NCBI RefSeq assembly: GCF_035917575.1
Contig: NZ_CP109090.1
Coordinates: 4,030,001-4,094,000 of the forward strand
Source: Streptomyces sp. NBC_01788
GTDB lineage: Bacteria > Actinomycetota > Actinomycetes > Streptomycetales > Streptomycetaceae
Length of the DNA: 64,000 nt
Direction of reading: 5' to 3'
In this document: in pieces, positions 37,369 to 45,303 of the stretch
Position numbering within the stretch: the stretch's first letter is position 1
How the letters are laid out: every line of letters starts with the position of its first letter
Notes under the pieces: generated by a model
The model's input: the letters and a program-made list of their open reading frames with translations, nothing else
What the model was told of the DNA's origin: nothing
The model's database searches: none
Program-made: the position numbers and the translations under genes

Positions 37369-38226
37369 TCACCCTTCGGCTTGCCGGTAAATGATGGTGG
37401 TGCTGCCCACGACGATCCGCGAGCCGTCGCGGAGCGTAGCGCGGGTGGTGTGCTGCCCGTCCACCACGATGCCGTTGGTGGACCCGAGATCCTGGATCGT
37501 CGAGGGCGTTCCGGTCCGGATCTCGCAGTGCCGGCGGGAGACGCCGGGGTCGTCGATCCGCACGTCGGCCTCGGTGCTGCGGCCGAGCACGAGTGTCGGG
37601 CGGGAGATCTGGTGGCGGGTGCCGTTGATCTCGATCCAGTAGCGGGTGGCGCCGCCGGCCGCCGGGGCGGGCGCGGGCCGCTGGGCGGCGGGCGGGTAGC
37701 CGTAGCCGCCGGGGCGGGCGCCGGGCGGCGGCGCGGCAGGCATGGGGGGCGCCGCCGAGGGGCCCGCGGCGGGCGGGTAGCCGTATCCGCCGGGGGCGGC
37801 GGGACGGCCGCCCGGGCCGGCCGAGGGGGCCTGTGGCGCCTGCTGGCTGCTGGAGGAGGCGAGCGTACGGCTGCGCACCCGGTACAGACCGGTGTCCAGG
37901 TCCTCGGCCTTCTCCAGGTGGACCTTGATCGGCCCCATGAAGGTGTAGCGCTGCTGCTTGGCGTAGTCGCGCACCATGCCGGCGAGCTCGTCGCCGAGCT
38001 GGCCGGAGTAGGGGCTCAGACGCTCGAAGTCGGGCGCGCTGAGCTCCACGATGAAGTCATTGGGTACGACGGTGCGGTCGCGGTTCCAGATCGTCGCGTT
38101 GTTGTCGCACTCGCGCTGGAGCGCACCGGCGATCTCCACGGGCTGGACCTCGGACTTGAAGACCTTGGCGAAGGTGCCGTTGACCAGACCTTCGAGACGC
38201 TGCTCGAACTTCTTCAGGACTCCCAT
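37369..38226 (-). CDS. fhaA: FhaA-type protein (DUF3662 plus FHA domain)
   Basis: This 285-residue protein begins MGVLKKFEQRLEGLVNGTFA, which opens the DUF3662 domain (about 1-120). A Pro/Gly/Tyr-rich linker (about 125-200, with repeated YGYPPA) and a C-terminal FHA domain follow: LGRSTEADVRIDDPGVSRRH and LGSTNGIVVDGQ. In mycobacteria FhaA binds the MviN (MurJ) pseudokinase domain and the PknB products. It is the first gene of the cluster, with the regulatory region at 38227-38714 upstream. It lacks membrane helices. SD is GGAGG. Confidence 0.9.
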   Translation of the reverse strand: MGVLKKFEQRLEGLVNGTFAKVFKSEVQPVEIAGALQRECDNNATIWNRDRTVVPNDFIVELSAPDFERLSPYSGQLGDELAGMVRDYAKQQRYTFMGPIKVHLEKAEDLDTGLYRVRSRTLASSSSQQAPQAPSAGPGGRPAAPGGYGYPPAAGPSAAPPMPAAPPPGARPGGYGYPPAAQRPAPAPAAGGATRYWIEINGTRHQISRPTLVLGRSTEADVRIDDPGVSRRHCEIRTGTPSTIQDLGSTNGIVVDGQHTTRATLRDGSRIVVGSTTIIYRQAEG

Positions 38227-38341
38227 GGGGCACCTCCTCCGTAGTTGCCGTCACTGCGGGTCTTGCCGTCGTGCTGCGTATTGCCTGCCTGGTACTGCTT
38301 ACTGATCGTATCCACGCGCCGGTGAATCGGCTGGTTCCCCC

Positions 38342-38376
38342 TGTCGGGCCCTGTCGACGGGTGTCGACACCTGTCG
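38342..38376. repeat. four TGTCG repeats with 10-bp period
   Basis: TGTCG begins at 38342, 38352, 38362 and 38372, one per helical turn. The region lies 116-150 bp upstream of the fhaA start. It could be a multimeric regulator site. Confidence 0.55.
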
Positions 38377-38652
38377 CGTGCCCGGTGTCGCTCGGTACTT
38401 CTGCCCAGGATCGTAGAGGGGGTCGCAGACCAGTGTCCCGCACCCGGCGGCCGACCTTGCCCGGCTCCTGGGCAGACGGGGGTGACCGGTACGAGGTTGA
38501 TACGTGAACGGGCGCTCCTCGATACGGAAGCGGGACTCCGGGCGGGCGGCGCCGTACGGGGCCGGCGGGCCGCGCGGCAGGCGGGTCGGCCGAAGCCGGT
38601 GCCGGGCGCCTGCCCTGGGGAAAGGGATGTGAATCCACCGTTCGGGGCGTGC

Positions 38653-38658
38653 TAATGT
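38653..38658 (+). promoter_or_regulatory. possible -10 box of tRNA-Leu
   Basis: TAATGT lies 56 bp before the tRNA 5' end. No good -35 hexamer is seen, so this is tentative. Confidence 0.35.
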
Positions 38659-38714
38659 TCTGCATGTCGGAAGGCGCCAGCCCCAAAGGGACGGAGCCGG
38701 AAGACACACCCAAT

Positions 38715-38801
38715 GCGCGGGTGGCGGAATAGGCAGACGCGCTGGATTCAGGTTCCAGTGCCCGCAAGGGCGTGGGGGTTCAACTCCCCCCTCGCGCACC
38801 A
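38715..38801 (+). tRNA. tRNA-Leu (anticodon CAG)
   Basis: An 87-nt class II tRNA. The acceptor stem GCGCGGG pairs with CTCGCGC. The anticodon stem CTGGA/TCCAG has loop TTCAGGT, so the anticodon is CAG. A long variable arm (TGCCCGCAAGGGCGT) follows. The T arm is GGGGG-TTCAACT-CCCCC. CCA is encoded at 38799-38801. Confidence 0.97.
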
Positions 38802-38815
38802 TGAGATACCGATGA

Positions 38816-38859
38816 ACGGGTCTCCGCCAGTGACGGAAGTCACGGTGGGGCCCGTTTTT
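38816..38859 (+). terminator. terminator after tRNA-Leu
   Basis: ACGGG (38816-38820) pairs with CCCGT (38851-38855). An inner hairpin GTGAC-GGAA-GTCAC occurs at 38830-38843, and Ts follow at 38855-38859. Confidence 0.8.
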
Positions 38860-39013
38860 CGTTGTGCTGACGGGTGTGAGGGAGTGCGCACGTCGGCCGG
38901 GGTCCCGAGTGCGTGAGGTATCTCACGTGGTGGGCAAGGGTTGAGGGAGCCGGGCGGCGCGGCCGTCGTGGCGGTGGGCCGGGGCGTGTTGCGCGGGGCA
39001 CTAGTCTGGTCGG

Positions 39014-39862
39014 GTGACGACCCCGGAAGCTGAGCAGGGTGACGTCGCCGGGGCGGACCGGGCGACGTCCGAGGGCGCTTCGGCGCGGCCCGAGGAGCGG
39101 TTGGAGCGGGCCGTACGGGCCGCCGAACAGGCGCTCATCGAGTACGAGATCGCGGTGGAGACCTTCCGGGTGGAGGTCGAGAACTTCGCCCGCCTGCACG
39201 AGCAGAGACTCGGACCGCTCTACGCCCGGCTGGAGGAGCTGAAGGTACTCACGGCCGAGGCCAGGGCCGCGCGTACCGGTGACCCCGAGGACCTGCGCAA
39301 GGCGCAGGAGGCGCGGGCCGATCTGCAGCCGATCCCCGGGGTCGACGAGCTGATGAACGGCTGGATGGACTCCAGTGGGCTGTACCCGGAGGCCGTCGCG
39401 ATGCTCACCGACCTGCCCGTGCGGCCCCCGCAGCGGGTGCGCCCCAGCGAGGAGGCCCGCCGGCTGTACCGCGAGCTGGCCCGCAAGGCCCACCCCGACC
39501 TGGTGCAGGAGGACGACGAGCGCAAGCGGCGCGAGGACTTCCTCACCCGGGTGAACGCCGCCTACGCGCGCGGTGACGAGGACGGACTGCGGGAGCTGGG
39601 CGCGGAGTGGGCGGCGGGACCGAAGCCCAAGGAGCAGCCGCCGAGCCGCAGCGACGAGCTCTACGCCCGCCTCGAATGGCTCGCCCAGCGCAAGGAGGTG
39701 CTCACGCTGGTCGCCAAGGGCCTGGAGGACGGCGCGATCGCCGGAATGCTCCGGCTGGCCCCCGACGACCCGGACCGTCTCCTCGACGAGGTCGCCGAGC
39801 AGCTGCGCAAGGAGATCACGGAGCGGGAGGCGGAGCTCGCCGAGCTGGTGGGCCAGGAGTGA
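39014..39862 (+). CDS. J-domain-containing protein
   Basis: This 282-residue cytoplasmic protein begins with an acidic segment and a coiled coil (about 40-90, LERAVRAAEQALIEYEIAVE and onward). A J-domain-like stretch at about 145-185 includes RRLYRELARKAHPDLVQEDD, with the HPD tripeptide that stimulates DnaK ATPase, and FLTRVNAAYARGD. The C-terminal half is helical. The GTG has no ribosome-binding site, but TAGTCT ends 6 bp upstream, so the message is probably leaderless. Role unknown; it is annotated as a DnaJ-like co-chaperone only by motif. Confidence 0.78.
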   Translation: MTTPEAEQGDVAGADRATSEGASARPEERLERAVRAAEQALIEYEIAVETFRVEVENFARLHEQRLGPLYARLEELKVLTAEARAARTGDPEDLRKAQEARADLQPIPGVDELMNGWMDSSGLYPEAVAMLTDLPVRPPQRVRPSEEARRLYRELARKAHPDLVQEDDERKRREDFLTRVNAAYARGDEDGLRELGAEWAAGPKPKEQPPSRSDELYARLEWLAQRKEVLTLVAKGLEDGAIAGMLRLAPDDPDRLLDEVAEQLRKEITEREAELAELVGQE

Positions 39863-39937
39863 CCCGCGTCACCGGTGCGTGAGCGGGTGCCCGGTCCGTG
39901 CCGGATCCCTCCGGCGCGCTTCGGGTAGCGTCGCAGT

Positions 39938-40285
39938 ATGCATTTCGGAGCTGGTGTGCCCACGGTCGGCGTTCAGGACCTCGAGGACGGCGACTTCCTG
40001 CTGGACGTCCGCGAGGACGACGAGTGGCGGGCGGGCCACGCCGAGGGGGCGCTGCACATCCCCCTGAGCGAGTTCGTGGCCCGGTACGGCGAACTGACCG
40101 AGGCGGCGCCCCAGGACGGGCGGATCAATGTGATCTGCCGCTCCGGCGCGCGGTCGGCGCAGGTCGCGATGTACCTGGTCCAGCAGGGAGTTGACGCGGT
40201 GAACGTCGACGGCGGCATGCAGGTGTGGGCAGCCTCGGGCCGTCCCGTGGTGACCGACGAGGGGCAGCCCGGCCAGGTCGTGTGA
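39938..40285 (+). CDS. single-domain rhodanese-like protein
   Basis: This 115-residue protein is a stand-alone rhodanese domain, a sulfurtransferase fold. Motifs are DFLLDVREDDEWRAGHAEGA and HIPLSEF, and the active-site loop NVICRSGARSAQVAMYL has the catalytic cysteine. The C-terminus NVDGGMQVWAASGRPVV is the usual domain end. The ATG has no ribosome-binding site, and TAGCGT ends 6 bp before it, so translation is probably leaderless. A hairpin terminator follows at 40325. Sulphur donor and acceptor are unknown. Confidence 0.9.
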   Translation: MHFGAGVPTVGVQDLEDGDFLLDVREDDEWRAGHAEGALHIPLSEFVARYGELTEAAPQDGRINVICRSGARSAQVAMYLVQQGVDAVNVDGGMQVWAASGRPVVTDEGQPGQVV

Positions 40286-40324
40286 CCCCGTGACCCGGGG
40301 CCCGCAATCGCGGGAATCCCAGGG

Positions 40325-40347
40325 GTGCCTGACGGCGTGTCAGGCAC
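40325..40347 (+). terminator. hairpin after the rhodanese gene
   Basis: A perfect 9-bp stem GTGCCTGAC/GTCAGGCAC has a 5-nt loop, about 40 bp past the stop. The T-tract is minimal (TTC). Confidence 0.55.
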
Positions 40348-40541
40348 TTCAGGCGGGAGAGGGCCGGGGAGGGCGGCGACGGCCGGACGTGCGCGAGAGC
40401 CCGGTACGCCCCGGGGGTGTGCCGGGAGGGCGGCCCTGAGTACCGTTCCGGTACGGCACCGGGAAGCGGTGCGCGCGGCGGTACGGTGCCCCGCGGCCGG
40501 GCGGCGGCCGCAGGACGGACCGGGAGCGGAAACGGGGCGGG

Positions 40542-41471
40542 ATGAACGCGCACGACGACGACTCGACCGCCTCACGCGCCGCCGGCCGTCTGGACGCCGC
40601 CCGCCCGGACGAGGCCTCCCGGCCCACGGCCGGCCCCGCCGGCGCCCCGACGGACGGCCTGACGGACGGCCCACCGGCCACCGACGGCCCATCGGCCGCT
40701 GACGGGCCGGACAGGAGCGACCCGGAGGGGCAGGCCGCTGACGGGCCGGACGAGGACGCCCGAACCCCTATACCTGCTCCCGCCCCTGAGCCTGTTCCCG
40801 CCCCCGGCGGCCCGGCGGCGTCCCCCTCCGGGATCGCCGCGTTGGCGGTGCCGTACCAGGTGGGTGCGGTGCTGGCGCTCGCGGTGGTCGCCGTCGCGGC
40901 GTGTGTGCATCTCGGGATGGTGTTCCTGCACGTCACGCCGTCGAACACGGTGAACAGGCAGCACGCCGAGGCCGTCGACGGGTGGATCTACCCGGAGTTC
41001 GAGCAGAACTGGAAGCTGTTCGCGCCGAACCCGCTCCAGCAGAACATCGCCGTCCAGGTGCGCGCCGAGGTCGGGACGGCGGACGGCGGCACCCGTACCA
41101 CCGGCTGGTACGACCTGTCGGCCGAGGACGGCCGGGCCATCGACGGCAACCTGCTGCCCAGCCACACCCAGCAGAACGAGCTGCGCCGCGCCTGGGACTT
41201 CTACGGCGCCGCCCACGACGCCGACAACCGGCCGGTGGGCCTGCGCGGCGCCCTGGCCGAGCAGTACCTGCGCCGCATCGTGGTGCTGCGCCTGGAACGA
41301 GGTGACGCGGCCGGCGCGGGCGGCGTCCTCGAACGCGTCCAGGTCCGCAGCCGTACCAGCAACGTGCCCCCGCCCCCGTGGAGCAACGAGAAGGCGACGG
41401 GCAAGCCGGCCTACCGCACGCTGCCCTGGTGGACGGTGCCGGCCGTCGAGACCCGGGGAGGCCAGCGGTGA
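40542..41471 (+). CDS. DUF5819-type membrane protein
   Basis: This 309-residue protein has a disordered acidic and Pro-rich N-terminus (about 1-95, repeats of DGP), one membrane helix (VGAVLALAVVAVAACVHLGM, about residues 106-126), and an exterior domain. This domain contains FLHVTPSNTVNRQHAEAVDG and YPEFEQNWKLFAPNPLQQNI, and is typical of the DUF5819 family as I recall it. It overlaps the HTTM-protein gene by 4 bp and is presumably its partner. Function unknown. Confidence 0.8.
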   Translation: MNAHDDDSTASRAAGRLDAARPDEASRPTAGPAGAPTDGLTDGPPATDGPSAADGPDRSDPEGQAADGPDEDARTPIPAPAPEPVPAPGGPAASPSGIAALAVPYQVGAVLALAVVAVAACVHLGMVFLHVTPSNTVNRQHAEAVDGWIYPEFEQNWKLFAPNPLQQNIAVQVRAEVGTADGGTRTTGWYDLSAEDGRAIDGNLLPSHTQQNELRRAWDFYGAAHDADNRPVGLRGALAEQYLRRIVVLRLERGDAAGAGGVLERVQVRSRTSNVPPPPWSNEKATGKPAYRTLPWWTVPAVETRGGQR

Positions 41472-42679
41472 ACCGTCTCACGCTCGCGGTCTCGCGCGGG
41501 ACCGCCAAGGTCACCGAGGCGGCCCTCGGCCCCTACCAGAGCGCCGTCATACGCATCGGCTTCTCACTCACCTGGCTGCTGTTCCTGCTGCGCGAGTTCC
41601 CCCACCGCCATGAGCTCTACGGCCCCGACGGCCCGTGGAGCTGGAACCTGGCGCAGCAACTGGCCTCGGACAACGGCGCCTTCACGGCCCTGCTGTGGTT
41701 CCGCGGGAACCTCTGGTTCGAGACGTGCTACGCGCTGGCCGTGCTGGCGAGCCTGCTGTTCGCGCTGGGCTGGCGCACCCGTACGACCTCCGTGCTCTTC
41801 ATGGTCGGCGTGCTCTCCCTGCAGAACCGCAGCGTCTTCGTGGGCGACGGCGGCGACAACGTGCTGCACCTGATGTCGCTGTACCTGGTGTTCACCCGCT
41901 GCGGCCAGGTCTGGTCGCTGGACGCGCGCCGGGCCGAGCGGACACGGGAGGCACACGCGCGCGGGGAGCGGGCGCCCGACCGGGCCGGTCCCGTCCTGTG
42001 GGGCGTGCTGGGGTTGTTCCTGGCCGTGATCACCGCGGCGGGCCGGACGCAGGGCGAGGCGTTCGTGCCCGTCCTGCTGTGGACGGTGTGGCTGGGACTG
42101 GCCCTGTGGTGGGCGGCCGGGCGTTGGTCGCGCTCGGCGCAGCCGCGGATGCTGCTCGACGTCGTCGCCCGCGTCGTCCACAACGGCGCCCTGCTCGTGA
42201 TCATGGCGGAGGCCTGCCTGATCTACGCCACGGCCGGCTGGTACAAGATCCAGGGCTCGCGCTGGCAGGACGGCACCGCCGTCTACTACCCGCTGCACCT
42301 GGACTACTTCTCGCCCTGGCCGGCCCTGGCCGGTCTGCTGGCCGCCAGCGGCACGCTGGTGATGCTGGTGACCTACGGGACGGTGATGGCGCAGGTCGCC
42401 TTCCCGTTCACCTTGTTCAACCGGCGGGTGAAGAACGTCCTGCTGGCGGTCATGATGACCGAGCACGCCGTGATCGCGGTGGTGCTGGGGCTGCCGTTCT
42501 TCTCGCTGGCGATGATCGCGGCGGACGCGGTGTTCCTGCCGACGCCGTTCCTGCGCCGTCTGGGCGGACTGGCGGCACGCGCGCGTACGCGACTGCGGCG
42601 GGACGGGGACCGTCCCCCGGCGAAGGACCCGCGCTCCCCGGAGGAGGCCGGGCCCGCCCACGTAGGCTTCCCGGCATGA
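41468..42679 (+). CDS. HTTM-domain (vitamin K-dependent carboxylase-like) membrane protein
   Basis: This 403-residue protein has multiple membrane helices and the HTTM architecture shared with gamma-glutamyl carboxylase. It contains VIRIGFSLTWLLFLLREFPH, FETCYALAVLASLLFALGWR and ICATAGWYKIQGSRWQDGTA-like sequence (YATAGWYKIQGSRWQDGTAV). It starts GTG within the 3' end of the DUF5819 gene (4-bp overlap) and its stop overlaps the methyltransferase start by 4 bp, so the three are one coupled operon. Bacterial HTTM proteins are poorly understood; whether this one is a carboxylase cannot be seen. Confidence 0.82.
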   Translation: MNRLTLAVSRGTAKVTEAALGPYQSAVIRIGFSLTWLLFLLREFPHRHELYGPDGPWSWNLAQQLASDNGAFTALLWFRGNLWFETCYALAVLASLLFALGWRTRTTSVLFMVGVLSLQNRSVFVGDGGDNVLHLMSLYLVFTRCGQVWSLDARRAERTREAHARGERAPDRAGPVLWGVLGLFLAVITAAGRTQGEAFVPVLLWTVWLGLALWWAAGRWSRSAQPRMLLDVVARVVHNGALLVIMAEACLIYATAGWYKIQGSRWQDGTAVYYPLHLDYFSPWPALAGLLAASGTLVMLVTYGTVMAQVAFPFTLFNRRVKNVLLAVMMTEHAVIAVVLGLPFFSLAMIAADAVFLPTPFLRRLGGLAARARTRLRRDGDRPPAKDPRSPEEAGPAHVGFPA

Positions 42680-43428
42680 ACGATCCCGTACGCGCCTGGC
42701 ACCGGCTGGCCGGCGGCTCCGTGCTGCTCGACGGCTTCCACGCCCTCAAGCACGCCCTGCGCTTCGGGGCCGAGGTGCCGGTGGCCGTCACCGCCGACCG
42801 GCGCGCGGCGCTCGCCCTCGCCGACGAGCTGGCGCCGGACGTGCGGGACACGCTGGACGCCCTGCTGAGCGAGGTGCCGCGGGAGACGTACGCCTCCCTG
42901 GTGCCGCGCCCGCATCCCACCGCCGTGGCGGCCCTCGCGGTACGGCCCTCCCGCGAGGCCAACCTGCGCACGCTGGCGCACGCGCCCCGCAGCGCGCCGG
43001 TCGTCGTCCTGGACCAGCCGCGCAACCTGGGCAACGCGGGGGCGGTGATCCGCCTGGCCGCCGGTTTCGGGGCGACCGGAGTGGTCACCACGGGCACCCT
43101 GGACCCCTGGCATCCGACCGTGGTGCGCGGCGGGGCGGGGCTGCACTTCGCGACCGCGGTGGAGCGGCTGGACGTCGACGAGCTCCCGCGCGGGCCGCTG
43201 TTCGCGCTCGACCCGGAGGGCGAGGACATCCGCGGGGTGAAGCTGCCCGACGACGCCGTGCTCGCCTTCGGCTCCGAGCGCAGCGGGCTGTCCGCCGAAC
43301 TGCGCTCGCGCACCGACCACCTGCTGGCGCTGCCGATGCGCCCCCAGGTCTCCAGCTACAACCTCGCCACCAGTGTGGCGATGACGCTGTACCACTGGAG
43401 CGCCACCGGGGGCGCACCCGCGTCCTGA
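42676..43428 (+). CDS. TrmH/SpoU-family RNA 2'-O-methyltransferase
   Basis: This 250-residue protein belongs to the SPOUT class. The N-terminal domain (about 1-90) resembles the substrate-binding domain. The SPOUT knot core shows VLDQPRNLGNAGAVIRLAAGFG, GSERSGLS and LPMRPQVSSYNLATSVAMTLY, which make the SAM-binding trefoil knot and the catalytic asparagine and arginine motifs. It probably methylates a ribose in tRNA or rRNA; the target is not clear. It is coupled to the HTTM gene. Its stop lies 13 bp from the convergent paaN stop. Confidence 0.92.
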   Translation: MNDPVRAWHRLAGGSVLLDGFHALKHALRFGAEVPVAVTADRRAALALADELAPDVRDTLDALLSEVPRETYASLVPRPHPTAVAALAVRPSREANLRTLAHAPRSAPVVVLDQPRNLGNAGAVIRLAAGFGATGVVTTGTLDPWHPTVVRGGAGLHFATAVERLDVDELPRGPLFALDPEGEDIRGVKLPDDAVLAFGSERSGLSAELRSRTDHLLALPMRPQVSSYNLATSVAMTLYHWSATGGAPAS

Positions 43429-43441
43429 GGGACCGAGCGGC

Positions 43442-45133
43442 TTACGCCTCCCGGCGGACCTCCACCACGCGGAAGCGGTTGGCGACGAACGCGCCGTCGG
43501 TGAGGGCCGCGTTGGCCGCCGGGTTGCCGCCGGAGCCGTGGAAGTCGGAGAAGGCGGCGGTCTGGTTGACGTACACCCCGCCGGTGAGGTTCAGCGACAG
43601 CTGGGCGGCCTCCTCCAGGCATGCCTCCCGCACCGCCAGCTCGACCTCCTCGTCGGTCGTGTACGCGCCCACCGTCATCGCGCCCTTCTCGCGGATCGTG
43701 CGGCGCAGCAGCTCCACCGCGTCGGCGGCCGAGTCGACGGCGACGGCGAAGGAGACGGGGCCGAAGCACTCGCTCATGTAGGCGGCCTCGGCGTCCGGCT
43801 TGGCGCCGTCCAGCTTCACGATCACCGGCGTGCGGACGACGGCTCCGGGGAAGTCCGGGTTGGTGATCTCGCGGGAGGCGAGGGCGACCTCGCCGAGGCC
43901 TGCGGCGGCCTCCAGGCGGGCCTTGACGTCCGGGTTGACGATCGCGCCGAGCAGCGCGTTGGCGCGTGCGTCGTCGCCGAGGAGGCCGTCCACCGCCTTG
44001 GCGAGGTCGGCGGCCACCTCGTCGAAGGACTTGGGGCCCTCGTCCGTGCTGATGCCTTCGCGGGGGATCAGCAGGTTCTGCGGGGTGGTGCACATCTGGC
44101 CGCTGTAGAGGGACAGCGAGAAGGCCAGGTTGGCGAGCATCCCCTTGTAGTCGCCGGTGGACTCCACGAGCACCGTGTTGACGCCGGCCTTCTCGGTGTA
44201 GACCTGTGCCTGGCGGGCGTTGGCCTCCAGCCAGTCGCCGAAGGACGTCGAGCCCGTGTAGTCGATGATCCTGATCTCGGGGCGGGTGGCGAGCGTCTTG
44301 GCGATGCCCTCGCCGGGCCGCTCGGCGGTCAGCGCGATCAGGTTCGGGTCGAAGCCGGCCTCGGCGAGCACCTCGCGGGCGGTCTTCACCGTCAGCGCGA
44401 GCGGCAGCACCGCGCGCGGGTGCGGCTTGACCAGGACCGCGTTGCCGGTGGCGAGGGAGGCGAACAGGCCCGGGAAGCCGTTCCAGGTGGGGAAGGTGTT
44501 GCAGCCGATGACCAGCGCGATGCCGCGCGGGACGGCGGTGAACTGCTTGGTGAGGGCGAGCGGGTCGCGCTTGCCCTGCGGCTTGGTCCACTCGGCGGTG
44601 TCGGGGGTGCGCACCTGCTCCACGTACGCGTACGCCACCGCCTCGAGGCCGCGGTCCTGGGCGTGCGGGCCGCCCGCCTGGAACGCCATCATGAAGGCCT
44701 GGCCGGAGGTGTGCATGACCGCGTGCGCGAACTCGTGCGTCCGGTCGCTGATCCGCTTGAGGATCTCCACGCACACCATGGCGCGCGCCTCGGCGCCCGC
44801 GTCCCGCCACGCCCGCTGGCCGGCCTTCATGGCGGGCAGCAGCACGTCGATGTCCGCGTGCGGATAGGTCACGCCCAGCTCGATGCCGTACGGCGAGACC
44901 TCCCCGCCCACCCAGTCGTCCGTGCCGGGCTGGCCGAGGTCGAGGCGGGTGTTCAGGACGGCGTCGAAGGCGGCCTTGCCGGCGGCCGCGTCGAGGCTGC
45001 CGTTGTCCCCGTAGGCCTTGGGGTGCTCGGGGTGGGGCGACCAGTACGCGCGGGTGCGGATCGCCTCCAGCGCCTGGTCCAGGGTGGGCCGATGCCTGGC
45101 GATCAGCTCGTGTGCGGTCAGTTCGGCGGCCAT
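43442..45133 (-). CDS. paaN: phenylacetic acid degradation protein PaaN
   Basis: This 563-residue protein is of the PaaN family, an aldehyde-dehydrogenase-like enzyme of the phenylacetyl-CoA pathway that acts on the ring-opened CoA intermediate. The N-terminal lead (about 1-130) is family-specific. The ALDH core follows, with IVIGCNTFPTWNGFPGLF-type NAD binding and catalytic cysteine region SLYSGQMCTTPQNLL (about residues 330-345). No (R)-hydratase domain is fused, unlike E. coli PaaZ. SD is GAGGAG. It is divergent from the hydroxyacyl-CoA dehydrogenase gene, and the PaaR-like operator lies between them. Confidence 0.88.
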   Translation of the reverse strand: MAAELTAHELIARHRPTLDQALEAIRTRAYWSPHPEHPKAYGDNGSLDAAAGKAAFDAVLNTRLDLGQPGTDDWVGGEVSPYGIELGVTYPHADIDVLLPAMKAGQRAWRDAGAEARAMVCVEILKRISDRTHEFAHAVMHTSGQAFMMAFQAGGPHAQDRGLEAVAYAYVEQVRTPDTAEWTKPQGKRDPLALTKQFTAVPRGIALVIGCNTFPTWNGFPGLFASLATGNAVLVKPHPRAVLPLALTVKTAREVLAEAGFDPNLIALTAERPGEGIAKTLATRPEIRIIDYTGSTSFGDWLEANARQAQVYTEKAGVNTVLVESTGDYKGMLANLAFSLSLYSGQMCTTPQNLLIPREGISTDEGPKSFDEVAADLAKAVDGLLGDDARANALLGAIVNPDVKARLEAAAGLGEVALASREITNPDFPGAVVRTPVIVKLDGAKPDAEAAYMSECFGPVSFAVAVDSAADAVELLRRTIREKGAMTVGAYTTDEEVELAVREACLEEAAQLSLNLTGGVYVNQTAAFSDFHGSGGNPAANAALTDGAFVANRFRVVEVRREA

Positions 45134-45230
45134 GCGGGACCAACTCCTCGTCTCAAGAGCTCTTCGTCGAGCCCGTGATCTGGCATCTCCATGGTCACGG
45201 CCATGGGCAGGAACAGGCGGTCAGAGTTAG

Positions 45231-45252
45231 AGTAACCGAACGATCGGTCGGT
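45231..45252. promoter_or_regulatory. PaaR-like TetR operator between paaN and the hydroxyacyl-CoA dehydrogenase gene
   Basis: The core ACCG-AA-CG-AT-CGGT (45235-45248) matches the pattern ACCGNNCGNNCGGT exactly. Flanking bases AGTA and CGGT give a 22-bp match to the PaaR consensus ACTNACCGNNCGNNCGGTNAGT with two mismatches. It lies in the divergent promoter gap, and a TetR gene is downstream in the right-hand operon. Confidence 0.72.
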
Positions 45253-45303
45253 ACAAGGGGTCCGCCGCATCCGTGAACGGCGCCGTGCGGGAGGATCGCG
45301 CAC

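Larger units (their letters stand above)
38227..38714. other. fhaA operon upstream region, with phased TGTCG repeats
   Basis: This 488-bp gap separates fhaA (minus) from tRNA-Leu (plus). Four TGTCG repeats spaced exactly 10 bp lie at 38342-38376, with the palindrome GGTGTCGACACC at 38360-38371 and one more TGTCG at 38386. Candidate tRNA promoter TAATGT occurs at 38653-38658. No further gene is convincing. Confidence 0.6.
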
